From positions 62,001 through 126,000 of the forward strand of contig JACEFZ010018172.1 of assembly GCA_014155875.1 (NCBI GenBank): a stretch of 64,000 bases of DNA, given 5' to 3'. Both the position numbers and the translations under genes were made by a program. This document shows positions 31,323-41,977 of this stretch, piece by piece. Origin of the DNA: Cepaea nemoralis (Eukaryota; Mollusca; Gastropoda; Stylommatophora; Helicidae). The notes under the pieces were generated by a model. The model was not told the origin of the DNA. It saw nothing but the letters and a program-made list of their open reading frames with translations, and searched no databases. Numbering within the stretch: position 1 is the stretch's first letter; each line of letters starts with the position of its first letter.

Positions 31323-33451
31323 CTCATCTCATCTCATCATGCTCCTCTTGTACCTTGCGGTGTCGAGGTGAAGTATAAACTTCGTGAGAGTGCCCGGTTA
31401 TGGGCTTCGTATATCGACATTCCCATGGATTCTGCTATTCCCTCCGTCCAACGTTTACGTGGTCGGCCTCTTCCTCTGTTTCCATCTGGTCTGTACATCA
31501 TTGCTTGTTGTGGCATGCTGTTGACTGGTAACCTACTTGCATGGCCAAACCATTTGACTTGCTGCTTTCTAATAAAATCTAGAGCAGCTTTAACCCCCAC
31601 TTTAGTCCTGATTTCTTCATTTCTGATCTTATCTCTTCTTGATACGTTGAGTATTCTTCTCAGGAACCTCATTTCTGTTGTGATTTTTCTTTTCTCTTTT
31701 TCTGTCATTGTCCAGGTTTGGCATTGGTAGCACAGAGTTGGTAGGAAGATTGTGTTGTAAAGTGCTTTCTTAGTAGTTATTGATACATGTTTGTTCTTTA
31801 GTATTGGTGCCATTTGTCCAATGAGTTGATTTGCCTTATTGCACCTATTTTCGATCTCGTCTTCTGATCTGCCATTTGATGATATTATACTTCCTAGGTA
31901 CTTGAAGCTCTTTACTTGTTTCAAGGGATGTTCGTTTAGGTGAATTGTTGTTGTTTGTTCTTCTTTAGTTATAGTCATTACCTCTGTTTTGCTTGTGCTA
32001 ATTTTCATGTTATGTTCCCTACACATTTCGTTTAGACTATTCATGTGGTCTTGTAATTCAGCTTCTGATTTTGCTATTAGTGCTTGGTCGTCCGCAAACA
32101 GGAGTTCTCTAATGGTTAGATTTGCAGATGGTTCTTCTTCTGTGTTCTCGTCATGCGGTATTCTTGCTGTCTCTGCTTGGCTGGTTTCTTTACATATGTT
32201 GTCTATATATGTTATGAACAAGAGAGGGGACAGGACACAACCTTGTCGTACTCCAGATCTTATGGTGAAGGGTTCTGAGTGTCCTCCAGTTGCTCTCACT
32301 ATGCATTCACTGTTGTTGTATAAACTTCTACATAGGTTTGTTAGATGTGTACTCACTCCATATTGTTTAAGGATTTCCCACAGCTTGTTTCTATCTACCC
32401 TATCAAATGCCTTTTCTTGGTCGACAAAGGCTAAGTAGAGTGTTTCATTGAATTCGATTGATTTTTCTATAAGTTGTCTAAGAGCAAAAATGGCGTCTGT
32501 GCATCCTTTGTTTTTCCTAAATCCAAGCTGCGTTTCGCTTAGCTGGGGTTCTAAAGTAGTTCGTAATCTTTTTTCAAGAATTTTGCAAAATATTTTCCCA
32601 GTATGACTCAACAGTGAAATGCCTCTGTATTGTGTGCAATCTCTTTTGCTGCCTTTGTTTTTCCAAATTGGGATAATTATGGCGTTTCCCCAGTCTCGTG
32701 GTGTCTGTTGTTCTACCCAAACATGGTTGAATAGTCTATGTAGCCAAGCTGTTCCTACTTCTCTTGCTGCTTTAATTAGTTCATTTGGTATTTCATCCTG
32801 TCCCGGTGATTTGTTCAATGGGGCTAATCTGATGGCTTCTATAATTTCTTCTTTTAGTATGTCTGGTTCTAGTTCTTCGGTGACATCTGTGTAGGTCTCT
32901 TGAATTCCTGTGACATCTGATGGGATGTTGAGAAGTTGTTCGAAATACTACTTCCATCTTATTAGGATCTGTTTTTGTTCACTTATTGGTTCTCCTATTT
33001 TCGCTGTTAATTATTTCAGTTGGGTCAAAGGGTTCTCCTCTGGTTCGCATTGCACTTATCTTTTTGTAGAAGTTTCTAGTTGCCTCCTTGTAGTTTTTAT
33101 TTAGGGTTTCTCCATACTCTTCCCAGTCTTTTTGTTTTTCCCTCTTTACTATTCTACTCAAATGTCTTCTCGCTATTCTGTATTCTCTGTAATCACATTC
33201 CTGTTTGCTCTTCAACCACTTTTTATATTTTTCCTTTTTTTTTCTTTTACCGCTTTCTTTACTTCTGCGTTCCACCAACTTGTTATTTTCTTTATCCGTG
33301 TTTTGCGTTTTTTCGTGGTTCTGCATGTTATTTTTGCAGTATTTAAAATGCTTGATTTGAACATTTCCCATTCTTCTTCCACTGTTTTTCTTTCTGTAGG
33401 TAATTTTACAAAGAGTTCAGTTAGTTCTTTCTCATAATTTTCCCTTACTGC
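31323..33451 (-). mobile_element. APE-type LINE, 3' part (split by the Gypsy element)
   Basis: This is the downstream piece of a LINE whose upstream piece lies at 41978-42288. The outer target duplication GTAGATTATT (31313-31322 and 42289-42298) defines the LINE insertion. The inner duplication CTCGT (33452-33456 and 41978-41982) defines the Gypsy insertion. The 3' tail is (GATGA)n at 31323-31336. The linker region 32950-33451 (TNLKDEAVRENYEKE continuing from the other side, then WWNAEVKKAVKEKK) has a stop and a frameshift before the intact RT frame. Confidence 0.92.
31337..32818 (-). CDS. LINE reverse transcriptase and C-terminal domain
   Basis: 493 residues open without a break. Motifs in order: NKSPGQDEIPNELIK, IIPIWKNKGSKRDCTQYRGISLL, ETQLGFRKNKGCTDAIFAL, LYLAFVDQEKAFDRV (catalytic Asp), GVRQGCVLSPLLFITY, LLFADDQALIAKS (FADD, catalytic Asp pair), FKYLGSIISSNGRSEDEI, LPTLCYQCQTWTM and RFLRRILNVSRRDKIRNEEI. 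The C-terminus is GNRGRGRPRKRWTEGI...TSTPQGTRGA. The Met at 32818 is internal to the original ORF; RT coding begins further upstream but is broken near 32955-32985. Clade: RTE-like or a related APE LINE, not settled. Confidence 0.85.
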   Translation of the reverse strand: MNKSPGQDEIPNELIKAAREVGTAWLHRLFNHVWVEQQTPRDWGNAIIIPIWKNKGSKRDCTQYRGISLLSHTGKIFCKILEKRLRTTLEPQLSETQLGFRKNKGCTDAIFALRQLIEKSIEFNETLYLAFVDQEKAFDRVDRNKLWEILKQYGVSTHLTNLCRSLYNNSECIVRATGGHSEPFTIRSGVRQGCVLSPLLFITYIDNICKETSQAETARIPHDENTEEEPSANLTIRELLFADDQALIAKSEAELQDHMNSLNEMCREHNMKISTSKTEVMTITKEEQTTTIHLNEHPLKQVKSFKYLGSIISSNGRSEDEIENRCNKANQLIGQMAPILKNKHVSITTKKALYNTIFLPTLCYQCQTWTMTEKEKRKITTEMRFLRRILNVSRRDKIRNEEIRTKVGVKAALDFIRKQQVKWFGHASRLPVNSMPQQAMMYRPDGNRGRGRPRKRWTEGIAESMGMSIYEAHNRALSRSLYFTSTPQGTRGA

Positions 33452-33456
33452 CTCGT

Positions 33457-34201
33457 TGCCATGAGTCAGATTACTTAAGACCTGGTTAACAGCAACATAG
33501 ATTGTTGAAACAGTAATAGTGATGAATAAGCACGGAGAGTGATAAGGAAAAAGACACCGGTAACGGGCTAAAGATAGTGGCCAATAGAATTGCGAGGAGG
33601 AGGCCACGTGATTAGGAGGGTCGAGCAGGGCGCACGGACAAAGGGAGTCAGTCGGAGTTGGGAAGCCATGACAGACAGATCACGAAAGCAGAGAAGTGTG
33701 TCGGCTGAGAACTGAATATCCCTTGTGGCAATGAAACGCCGAGAATCGTCGACGGCAAGTAAATGAGTGTACGCGAGATATTTCAAGCGTGTCCCGATTG
33801 ATGAGAATAGTGTTGCCGCGACCAGGCGGGAGGACATGTTACAGCACGGAGTCGAGTCGTGTGCCGTGGGCAGAGGTTGCCGGCCTGTGAACGTAGGCGC
33901 CATGCGACCATGTTTAACAGGACTGTAAGTAGGATAGAAGAGTTTATGTGTAGATCATTGTAGTTGATTAGATAGCCTGGATAGCAGGACGTACTACAAT
34001 CAGTGTGTAAACAAATGTCGTGGGTGTACGTGTACCTTTGAATATCCCAGTGATTGTGTCGCATAGAAACAATACATGATGCCATTCTATCACTCGATGG
34101 TGACGAGTTGTGTTCACGGTGTATCAGTGTGTAATTCATAAAGAGTGTCAACGTAGCCGCATCTCAATACCCCTAGTTACGTCAGAAAGGGCTCGTTGGC
34201 A
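33457..34201 (+). repeat. 5' LTR of the complete Gypsy element
   Basis: 745 bp, TGCCATGAGTCAG...GGCTCGTTGGCA. Identical to the 3' LTR as far as I can compare by eye, apart from one extra A (GATGAATAAGCACGG here, GATGAATAGCACGG there). The minus-strand frames at 33568-33903 and 33783-34151 recur in the other LTR and are not genes. Confidence 0.95.
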
Positions 34202-35293
34202 ACATGGGGGATTTCGTCCTTCAAAAGAACTCGGCAAAATTGAGGCAATGGTTATCATGGTAGTGAACAAGTATGTATATATTGTCAGCTACAGATCATA
34301 AACAGTTAAGGCTATGTACACCAACAAGATAATAGTACAAGCGCATGGATTATAGATAACAGAAAACCATGGCTAGGTGTTGAACATAGGACGCTTGAGC
34401 TTATGTACAAGAAAGTAACCCGCAGTGAGCGAGGTTCAACAGCTCAGGAAAGTAATCGGTTGTATTAAACATTGAAGAGCATAAGTAAGAATATGGGGCA
34501 ACTTGATTCAGGTGATGGTTTCAAAGTGAGGTATCATCAGTGAAGTTAGCATTCATGTTGCAAAGTACAATGGAGCAGTCAGCGCCAATTCTGCGAAAGC
34601 TTAAAAGATGAGTAGCAGCAATACAAACAACAGAACATACGTCAATACTCAACGTTATAATGTCTGATTAACTTGGCGTTGTGCATGAGCGACAACACGT
34701 TAACATTAGGAAATCCCGGGAAAATAGAAATACAGAAACATTATGGCATCTTGCCACAAGAATTACAGTGTGGAGCCGTATTCAGGGGGCTGCATGCATT
34801 AGAATGCTGGCGTAGACTAATTATGTCAAAACTAGTATCTGTTCCAGAAATGTGTTCCATGACAGTCAGTAGTACACTATGAGGTATCTACACCATTGAT
34901 GTGGAGCTGCACCTGACGACCAAGTGTATCCTTGTCGACCTGGGAGTGAAACGGGGGCGGCCACGCTGATTTGGATCAAGCCCGGAAGCAAGCGGAAGGG
35001 AACTGAGTATCGGGATCAAGCCACTGGAAACATCATCGCTGGATATATACAGGGCAAGTTAATTCTAATTAATTTTCTATGTGTACTGCTCAATTACAGA
35101 GAGCTACCCGGCATCTTTGTATGATATGGTGTGATCAGCCTGACGAAGTAGATTGTTCTCCCACAGGGATGATGTTAGTTAGAGAACCTCTTTTGGTTCC
35201 AGGTTGCAGGTTAACATAACAAGATCAGCAGCAACACTGACTGCGTGTACAGATAGTAATAGATATATCACTCAGTAGATACATCATATAACC
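34202..35293 (+). other. Gypsy leader without a recognisable gag
   Basis: 1.1 kb between the 5' LTR and the first pol-region ATG. It holds the putative primer-binding site at 34205-34219. No open frame long enough for a capsid protein is present; the short frames at 34673-34882 and 34924-35124 show nothing recognisable. Confidence 0.6.
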
Positions 35294-37147
35294 ATGCCAA
35301 CATGGTCGGATTTCATAGATTTAGGTGTGAGATGTGGGCTGACAGTGACAGAGCTTAAGACAGAACTTCAGAAACGGAATGATAACCAAGGGAAAGACCA
35401 ACAGAACAGACCCAAGAGTAGAGATCATCGAACAGATTTCATAACTTTAGGTGGGAGATGTGGGTTGACAGTGAAAGAGCTTAGTACAGATCTTCAGAAA
35501 CGTAATGATAACCAAGGTAAAGACCAACAGAATAGACCCAAGAGTAGAGATCACCAAACGACTCAATATAGACCGGCCCTACAGAGATCAGCTACGGTAG
35601 CTCGATCAAAGCGAGTAAGTGAATGTACATATTGTGGGCGCCAACATGGGGCTGTTGATATAGGAAATAGAAACCCTAAGTACGACTCGTACATAAGAAA
35701 CTGTCCTTCTAATAGAGTCGAGAGGTACGCAGACTACGTAAACAGTCGAAAATGTTGGGTCTGTAACAGTCTGGGCCACGTAGCCAGAGAGTGTAGACTG
35801 AGACGGCTGACTAAAGAAGAACATGACCAAAAGACAAATGTAGGGGACATACAACGAATACAGGACATACAACGAATACGAGGACATACAGACGTGAATA
35901 AGAGACAAGAGTTCAGTAACCCCACGTGTAGGCACACAGTGCCTGCAAGAGAGGCGAATGCGACCAACATTCACAATGGGTCCTTGAAAGTCCACAAAGC
36001 ACTCGTGAACGGAAAGATGACAACCTGCGTTAGAGATACTGGGGCGTCTATAGTAGGTGTGGATCGGTGTCTGGTACTGAACAGTGAATACACGGGAGAT
36101 AGTGTGACATGCCGTACCTTCGGTGGCACAAAGGAAAAGTATGCTATAGCATGGGTTCATATATCCTGCCCATACTATGAAGGGAGAATACGAGTGGCGG
36201 TATTACCAAACCCATGTGCAGGCCTTATGATAGGTAACATACCGGGGGCAAAAGATTGTACGGAAGAGGAAGCCCGGACATGGGATTATAGTAAGGCATA
36301 TGGCAATGCGATTACCAGACAGCAGGCTAAGAAAGACAAAGAAGAAGATAACATGGCCATACCTCGGGCTATACAAACAGACAATGGACTGGTCCCAGAC
36401 ATCCAAACCGACGACTTTGCAAAACAACAAAGAGATGACAAGACACTGCGAACGTGTTTTCAGCGGGCAAACCGCCCACCTAAACAATCTAAAGAGAGTA
36501 AGTGGTCATTCGTAATTGATAAGAACATCCTCACGAGAGAGTATAGCAAAGGGGCAACGCTTCTCACACAAACCGTGCTGCCGTTACATCATCGCAGCAA
36601 CGCACTAAAATTAGCGCATGACTCTCCATTTGCAGGCCATATGGGGATGGCCAGGACGAGACAGAGATTATTATCTCAGTTCTACTGGCCAGGCTATTGT
36701 AAGGATGTCAGAAGCTATGTTCGTTCATGTGAACTGTGCCAGCGAACTTCACAAAAAGGAAGGCATCCAAAGGCAAAAATCCAGGAGACGGACTTGGCTT
36801 CTAGACCATTCGAAAAGATAGCTGTCGACATTGTGGGACCCCTCAATACGACGACGGACCGAGGAAATAGGTATATCCTAACGATGATTGACCTATGCAC
36901 ACGATGGCCAGAAGCGGTTCCCCTGAAATCCATATCATCTAGATCCATCGTAGAAGCATTCCTCCTTATATTCAGCAGAATAGGATTCCCATCATGCATC
37001 CTATCAGATAGGGGTACCCAGTTCATCTCAGAAGCCACACAGTGCGTAATGAAGTTAATGGGGATAAAACAATCATTCAGCTCCCCATACCATCCGATGA
37101 CCAACGGAGTAAATGAGAACTTTAATGGGGTACTAAACGTACTCTAG
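35294..37147 (+). CDS. Gypsy Gag-like/protease/integrase polyprotein part
   Basis: 617 residues. Residues 1-85 are two copies of a 42-residue unit (DFIxLGxRCGLTVxELxxxLQKR) resembling a SAP-type motif. Around 110-165 lie a Cys/His cluster and a CCHC knuckle (CWVCNSLGHVAREC). VRDTGASIVGVD at about 248 is the aspartic protease motif. Integrase follows: an HHCC-type zinc-binding region (HDSPFAGHMG...CELC), then catalytic VDIVGP, LSDRGTQF and NGVNENFNG carrying the D, D and E. No capsid domain is apparent. A single-base deletion near 37131 ends the frame inside the integrase, 36 bp before the next frame. Confidence 0.9.
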   Translation: MPTWSDFIDLGVRCGLTVTELKTELQKRNDNQGKDQQNRPKSRDHRTDFITLGGRCGLTVKELSTDLQKRNDNQGKDQQNRPKSRDHQTTQYRPALQRSATVARSKRVSECTYCGRQHGAVDIGNRNPKYDSYIRNCPSNRVERYADYVNSRKCWVCNSLGHVARECRLRRLTKEEHDQKTNVGDIQRIQDIQRIRGHTDVNKRQEFSNPTCRHTVPAREANATNIHNGSLKVHKALVNGKMTTCVRDTGASIVGVDRCLVLNSEYTGDSVTCRTFGGTKEKYAIAWVHISCPYYEGRIRVAVLPNPCAGLMIGNIPGAKDCTEEEARTWDYSKAYGNAITRQQAKKDKEEDNMAIPRAIQTDNGLVPDIQTDDFAKQQRDDKTLRTCFQRANRPPKQSKESKWSFVIDKNILTREYSKGATLLTQTVLPLHHRSNALKLAHDSPFAGHMGMARTRQRLLSQFYWPGYCKDVRSYVRSCELCQRTSQKGRHPKAKIQETDLASRPFEKIAVDIVGPLNTTTDRGNRYILTMIDLCTRWPEAVPLKSISSRSIVEAFLLIFSRIGFPSCILSDRGTQFISEATQCVMKLMGIKQSFSSPYHPMTNGVNENFNGVLNVL

Positions 37148-37182
37148 CCAAAGTCACGGCGGAACGCCCAAAAGACTGGGAT

Positions 37183-39177
37183 GTGATGCTCCCGGCAGTG
37201 CTGTTCGCATACCGAGAGGTACCACAAGCGAGCACAGGATTCTCCCCATTCGAGTTAGTATACGGGGCAAACCCAAGGGGTCCATTGCTACTGTGGAATG
37301 AGCTGCTCACAGGCAAAATACATGACTCCCTGAAAAGGGAGGCATACGACATGGTGATAAGCCTAAGGCAGAAAGTAGTCACGGCATGTCAAGTAGCAAA
37401 AGAGGCACTGCAGATCGCTGGACATAAATATAGACAGTATGATAACCGGAAGGCCAAGACATTAGTCTTGAAAGAAGAAGATAAAGTCTTGTTGCTCCTC
37501 CCAGACCCCAGAGACTCCCTCATTGTATCATGGCAGGGACCATTCCAAGTATTGCAGAGAATTAGTGATGTAGATTATCAGGTGCAGGTGGGCAATAAGA
37601 AAAAGATCTACCACATCAATATGCTGAAACCGTTCGTAGACAGAAAGACGGACGAGACAGTAACAGTAGAAGAAGGTAAAAGTCTTAGACCTGCCTCGGG
37701 ATGCGGGGTCATTAATGAACAGCAAGACGACGCGGTGGGGGATGAAATTCCAACACCTGACGTTAGAGACGATGACAGCTGGAGAGGAATACAGCTGAAC
37801 CCGGAATTAGGAAAACAAGACAAAGCTACACTGGAAAGGTCTATTGTTAAATTTAGACACATATTTTCCAACAAACCTGGAAGCACTGATCTCATAACTC
37901 ATAAAATCACCCTATTATCTAAGGTGCCAGTAAGGGTGAAACCGTATCCTATTCCGGTCCACTTCTTTGAGAAAATAACATCTGAAATATCTGACCTTGA
38001 CCAGTGTGGTATCATTAGGAAATCCACTTCAAATTACTGCTCACCTTTGGTCATAGTAAAGAAAAAAGATAACACCCTGAGGATATGCGTTGACTATAGA
38101 AAGATCAACGCATTAACCCTCTTAGATGCGGAACCCATGCCAAACATCGACGATCTCATAGACGGCATGGCCAAATCACAAATTTTCTCCAAAATCGATT
38201 TAACCAAGGGATACTGGCAAATCCCTATGGAAGAAAAGTCCATGCATATCACGGCTTTCGCTACGCCGTTAGGCCTTTATGAATGGGCCTATATGCCGTT
38301 TGGTCTACAGAACGCACCAAGCACATTCATGCGAATGATGCGCAGGCTACTGCAAGGCATTGGAAATGTAGCCACGTATATGGACGATATATGCATCCAT
38401 ACTACGAATATAGATAAACACACCGAGGTCATGGAGCAGGTGTTTCAGAGAATACAAGACCATGGGCTGAAAGCTAAGCCCAGTAAGGTCGAGATAGGGT
38501 ATTTGGAAGTGCAATTCCTGGGACATAGAATCTCCAACGGGTTTCGGAAAACCGACCCGACTGTGGTTACAAAGATTTTGCAAATTAAAGCTCCCACCAC
38601 CAAGAAAGAGGTTAGGAGCGTTTTAGGGCTTATTAATTATTATCAGAAGTTCATACCGAACTTCGCCGAGATGACTGCAACTTTCTCCGAACTACTGAAG
38701 AAAGGTCAACCGACAAAGGTTAACTGGACAGACAAACACAGCAGACTATTGGAGGAAATTAAGACACTCTTCAGTAGACAACCTATCTTAAAACTGCCAG
38801 ATATCTCAAAAGACTTCATTCTCCAAACTGATGCAAGCTCCTACGCAATCTCTGCTATCCTGCTACAGTACCATCATGGACAATTACACCCCATACTCTA
38901 CTATAGTAGGAAACTGACAGACACCCAAAAGAACTATTCCATCACGGAACTGGAAGCCTTAGCGCTAGTTGAAAGTGTTAAGAAATTCTCCAAATATTTG
39001 TTGGGGAAAAAGTTCATGGTATTGTCTGACAATACACCATTAAAGGTATTCAAAGAGGGCCATCCAAAAAACTCTCGGATACACAGGTGGTCCTTACTTC
39101 TGCAGGACTATGACTTTGATATTTGCCACATACCAGGCAAAGATAACAACCTTGCAGATGTACTTAGTAGACTATAG
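37183..39177 (+). CDS. pol: Gypsy integrase C-terminus, reverse transcriptase and RNase H
   Basis: 664 residues. It begins with the integrase tail (AYREVPQASTGFSPFELVYG, then the chromodomain-less DKVLLLLPDPRDSLIVSWQGPF module). RT follows, with ILRICVDYRKINALT, DLTKGYWQIPM, FGLQNAPSTFMRMM and catalytic ATYMDDICIH. The connection is FLGHRISNGFRKTDP. RNase H has LQTDASSYAISA (Asp), SITELEALALV (Glu), MVLSDNTPL (Asp) and DNNLADVLSRL (Asp) at the very end. All catalytic residues are present. The stop directly follows RNase H, so nothing like an integrase or env comes after. The frame belongs with 35294-37147 as one polyprotein but is out of phase by the deletion near 37131. Confidence 0.92.
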   Translation: MMLPAVLFAYREVPQASTGFSPFELVYGANPRGPLLLWNELLTGKIHDSLKREAYDMVISLRQKVVTACQVAKEALQIAGHKYRQYDNRKAKTLVLKEEDKVLLLLPDPRDSLIVSWQGPFQVLQRISDVDYQVQVGNKKKIYHINMLKPFVDRKTDETVTVEEGKSLRPASGCGVINEQQDDAVGDEIPTPDVRDDDSWRGIQLNPELGKQDKATLERSIVKFRHIFSNKPGSTDLITHKITLLSKVPVRVKPYPIPVHFFEKITSEISDLDQCGIIRKSTSNYCSPLVIVKKKDNTLRICVDYRKINALTLLDAEPMPNIDDLIDGMAKSQIFSKIDLTKGYWQIPMEEKSMHITAFATPLGLYEWAYMPFGLQNAPSTFMRMMRRLLQGIGNVATYMDDICIHTTNIDKHTEVMEQVFQRIQDHGLKAKPSKVEIGYLEVQFLGHRISNGFRKTDPTVVTKILQIKAPTTKKEVRSVLGLINYYQKFIPNFAEMTATFSELLKKGQPTKVNWTDKHSRLLEEIKTLFSRQPILKLPDISKDFILQTDASSYAISAILLQYHHGQLHPILYYSRKLTDTQKNYSITELEALALVESVKKFSKYLLGKKFMVLSDNTPLKVFKEGHPKNSRIHRWSLLLQDYDFDICHIPGKDNNLADVLSRL

Positions 39178-41233
39178 AAAGACATTAGAAATACATGAAC
39201 GAATTGACATGTAATTATTGTGATAGAATGTAAGTATAGATATGTATATTGTAGGTACTGTACAGATTGCATAAAGGTTAGATATATGATTGCTGTAATA
39301 TAATATGCCATTGTGAATATAAATATGTATGTATGGATATATATACACCCAAGGCTGTTGTTAATTTCAGATAGTTAAGGGGTGTAAATGACTGAGCAGA
39401 AGAGATAGTGTCGAAGGTACCTCAAAGATGCTACCTCACTAGCTGACTGAAGAGGCTAAGACCGACAGACGCAAGGAAGATTGGGAATCTGACGGGTAGA
39501 AGATACAGTTAGCGAAGACAGATACCAGCCAGAACCAACCAAGGGAGTAATAGTTAATAACATTCACACTCATTCAATAAACAAAACTCATAATATACGT
39601 AGATAGAGATAAATATAATTTTAATGGCTTTAAGTACATCCATAAACATCAGTACGTTCTTATGATCATGATCATCATGCCATGTATATTGGTAAACAGT
39701 ATGCATGTAATTTTAACAATAATTGTAACAGTGTTGATTGTACTATTACCTGATTGTAACACATAACGTATAAAATGAGATGTCGGTGCTAGAGATGCTA
39801 GAAACTGATGAGTGATCGTAACTGGAAAAAAGAAGGATAAACATCTACCAGAGCAGGAAGGTTGACAGTGGGTCTAAAACCACGATACATCACAGATGAC
39901 ACCCATAGCATAAAAGGAAAAGAAGAAGAAGGTAACTGAGACATTACTACCAGTGATGCATATTGATGTCACAAAGATGATAATGATAGGCGAGTGAAAG
40001 TTTGAGTAGTGCTTGAAATATTACATGTGAGTCCAATTTTATATACTATTCAGATTTTATGACAATATTGTAAATTGGAAAGACAGACATGTACAATTGG
40101 TAGGAGAAACTTAGGTGATTCTGGTAACGGATACACCACATGAGAATATGAGGAGTGACAGCGAAGTGAGAAAAAGAGGATGAGAAGACTGAGAGTAGGA
40201 ATTTGTGCCAAGGAGAATTAATTTGAACACAACCGGGATGCAACAGGATATTTGCACACCAGTATACAGGAAGCATAAAGGCATAGACGGAATATTTGAG
40301 GTTCTAGTATGTGTGTTGTAAGACAAAGTACATTAAAAAAAAAAAAAAAAAAAGAGAGAGAGAGAGAGAAAGACAATCGATGAAAGGATGAAGAGAGGGA
40401 ATGAGAGAGAGAGAACAGAGTGCAAGTGAAATTGAAGGAAAGGATACAAGAATAGTGTAGTAGGATTATTGGTAGTACCATTGATAATAGTACCAAGTGG
40501 TAGTACTGTGTACATATAAGATTGCAACATGTAGCACTTTAGCATGGCAGCAGATGTATATAAAGGTATATAAGGGTCATGAGATTAGGAACACTACAAG
40601 GAAAAAGTTGGTAGTAAGAACACCAGGCATAAACATAAGGCAAATGAAGGGAATAGATAGCCATAGAGCACAAGTAACTAATGGCAGCCGACCACGCACA
40701 CACGTTGACAAGACAAATACAAGAGTCATAGGTACTCACACCAAAGAGATCCACAGTCGTAGCATAGACTACTCAGGAGCAAGATAGAGCTTAAACAAAA
40801 TATGGGTGAAATTGATATGTCTGCAATACACACGTTCCTGCACCCAGGGCTTAAGGGCTGGGGAGGGTGTCAGTTGCTTGTACCGAGGTATAAATGAGGA
40901 ACCTTATGGGAATGTCCGGGGTGGGACATTGGGACTCATAGTAGGTTGGTCCTCAACTTGCCGAATACAAAGGGGGTTGAGGCCACACGAGGTCTATTTG
41001 GGAATAGACGGATATTCGTGTCCGACATTATAATTTGTGTGAAGGTATGGCAGAATATCAACGTAACACAGAGGGAAGTTAAAGGGAACTGAGAAGCAAG
41101 CTCAAAGGCATGAGGCAGTAGACAGATATGTGCGACCAGGGACAGGCATGTGCGACCAAGCTGACTCATGTCAAGTGTAGAGATAAGGAAGAACCCAAAA
41201 ATGTAGAACATTTTTGAAATTGCGGGGGGCATA
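39178..41233 (+). other. 2-kb noncoding 3' segment of the Gypsy element
   Basis: Lies between the pol stop and the 3' LTR. No long frame. It contains an A20 run followed by (GA)n at 40334-40368 and ends in the polypurine tract at about 41222-41231. Unusually long for a Gypsy 3' untranslated segment; the function of the extra sequence is unknown. Confidence 0.7.
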
Positions 41234-41977
41234 TGCCATGAGTCAGATTACTTAAGACCTGGTTAACAGCAACATAGATTGTTGAAACAGTAATAGTGAT
41301 GAATAGCACGGAGAGTGATAAGGAAAAAGACACCGGTAACGGGCTAAAGATAGTGGCCAATAGAATTGCGAGGAGGAGGCCACGTGATTAGGAGGGTCGA
41401 GCAGGGCGCACGGACAAAGGGAGTCAGTCGGAGTTGGGAAGCCATGACAGACAGATCACGAAAGCAGAGAAGTGTGTCGGCTGAGAACTGAATATCCCTT
41501 GTGGCAATGAAACGCCGAGAATCGTCGACGGCAAGTAAATGAGTGTACGCGAGATATTTCAAGCGTGTCCCGATTGATGAGAATAGTGTTGCCGCGACCA
41601 GGCGGGAGGACATGTTACAGCACGGAGTCGAGTCGTGTGCCGTGGGCAGAGGTTGCCGGCCTGTGAACGTAGGCGCCATGCGACCATGTTTAACAGGACT
41701 GTAAGTAGGATAGAAGAGTTTATGTGTAGATCATTGTAGTTGATTAGATAGCCTGGATAGCAGGACGTACTACAATCAGTGTGTAAACAAATGTCGTGGG
41801 TGTACGTGTACCTTTGAATATCCCAGTGATTGTGTCGCATAGAAACAATACATGATGCCATTCTATCACTCGATGGTGACGAGTTGTGTTCACGGTGTAT
41901 CAGTGTGTAATTCATAAAGAGTGTCAACGTAGCCGCATCTCAATACCCCTAGTTACGTCAGAAAGGGCTCGTTGGCA
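41234..41977 (+). repeat. 3' LTR of the complete Gypsy element
   Basis: 744 bp, differing from the 5' LTR by one base of length. Preceded by GCGGGGGGCATA and followed by the CTCGT target duplication. Confidence 0.95.

Larger units (their letters stand above)
33457..41977 (+). mobile_element. Complete Ty3/Gypsy retrotransposon with integrase upstream of RT (Gmr1-type)
   Basis: 8,521 bp. Target duplication CTCGT at 33452-33456 and 41978-41982. LTRs start TGCCA and end TGGCA. The domain order read directly is zinc knuckle, protease, integrase, reverse transcriptase, RNase H. Normal Ty3/Gypsy order is protease-RT-RNase H-integrase; the order seen here is that of Gmr1-type Gypsy elements first described in fish and other deuterostomes. 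A possible primer-binding site (TGGGGGATTTCGTCC) starts three bases after the 5' LTR, and a polypurine tract (GCGGGGGGC) ends just before the 3' LTR. About 1.1 kb of leader and 2 kb after pol are noncoding. Confidence 0.95.

Noticed and set aside
33568..34151. Two minus-strand ORFs (111 and 122 residues) repeated at 41344-41927
   Set aside because: They lie wholly inside the two Gypsy LTRs, and their identity reflects the LTR duplication.
35606..36160. 184-residue minus-strand ORF with hydrophobic stretches
   Set aside because: Antisense of the Gypsy knuckle-protease region, whose sense frame has clear motifs.
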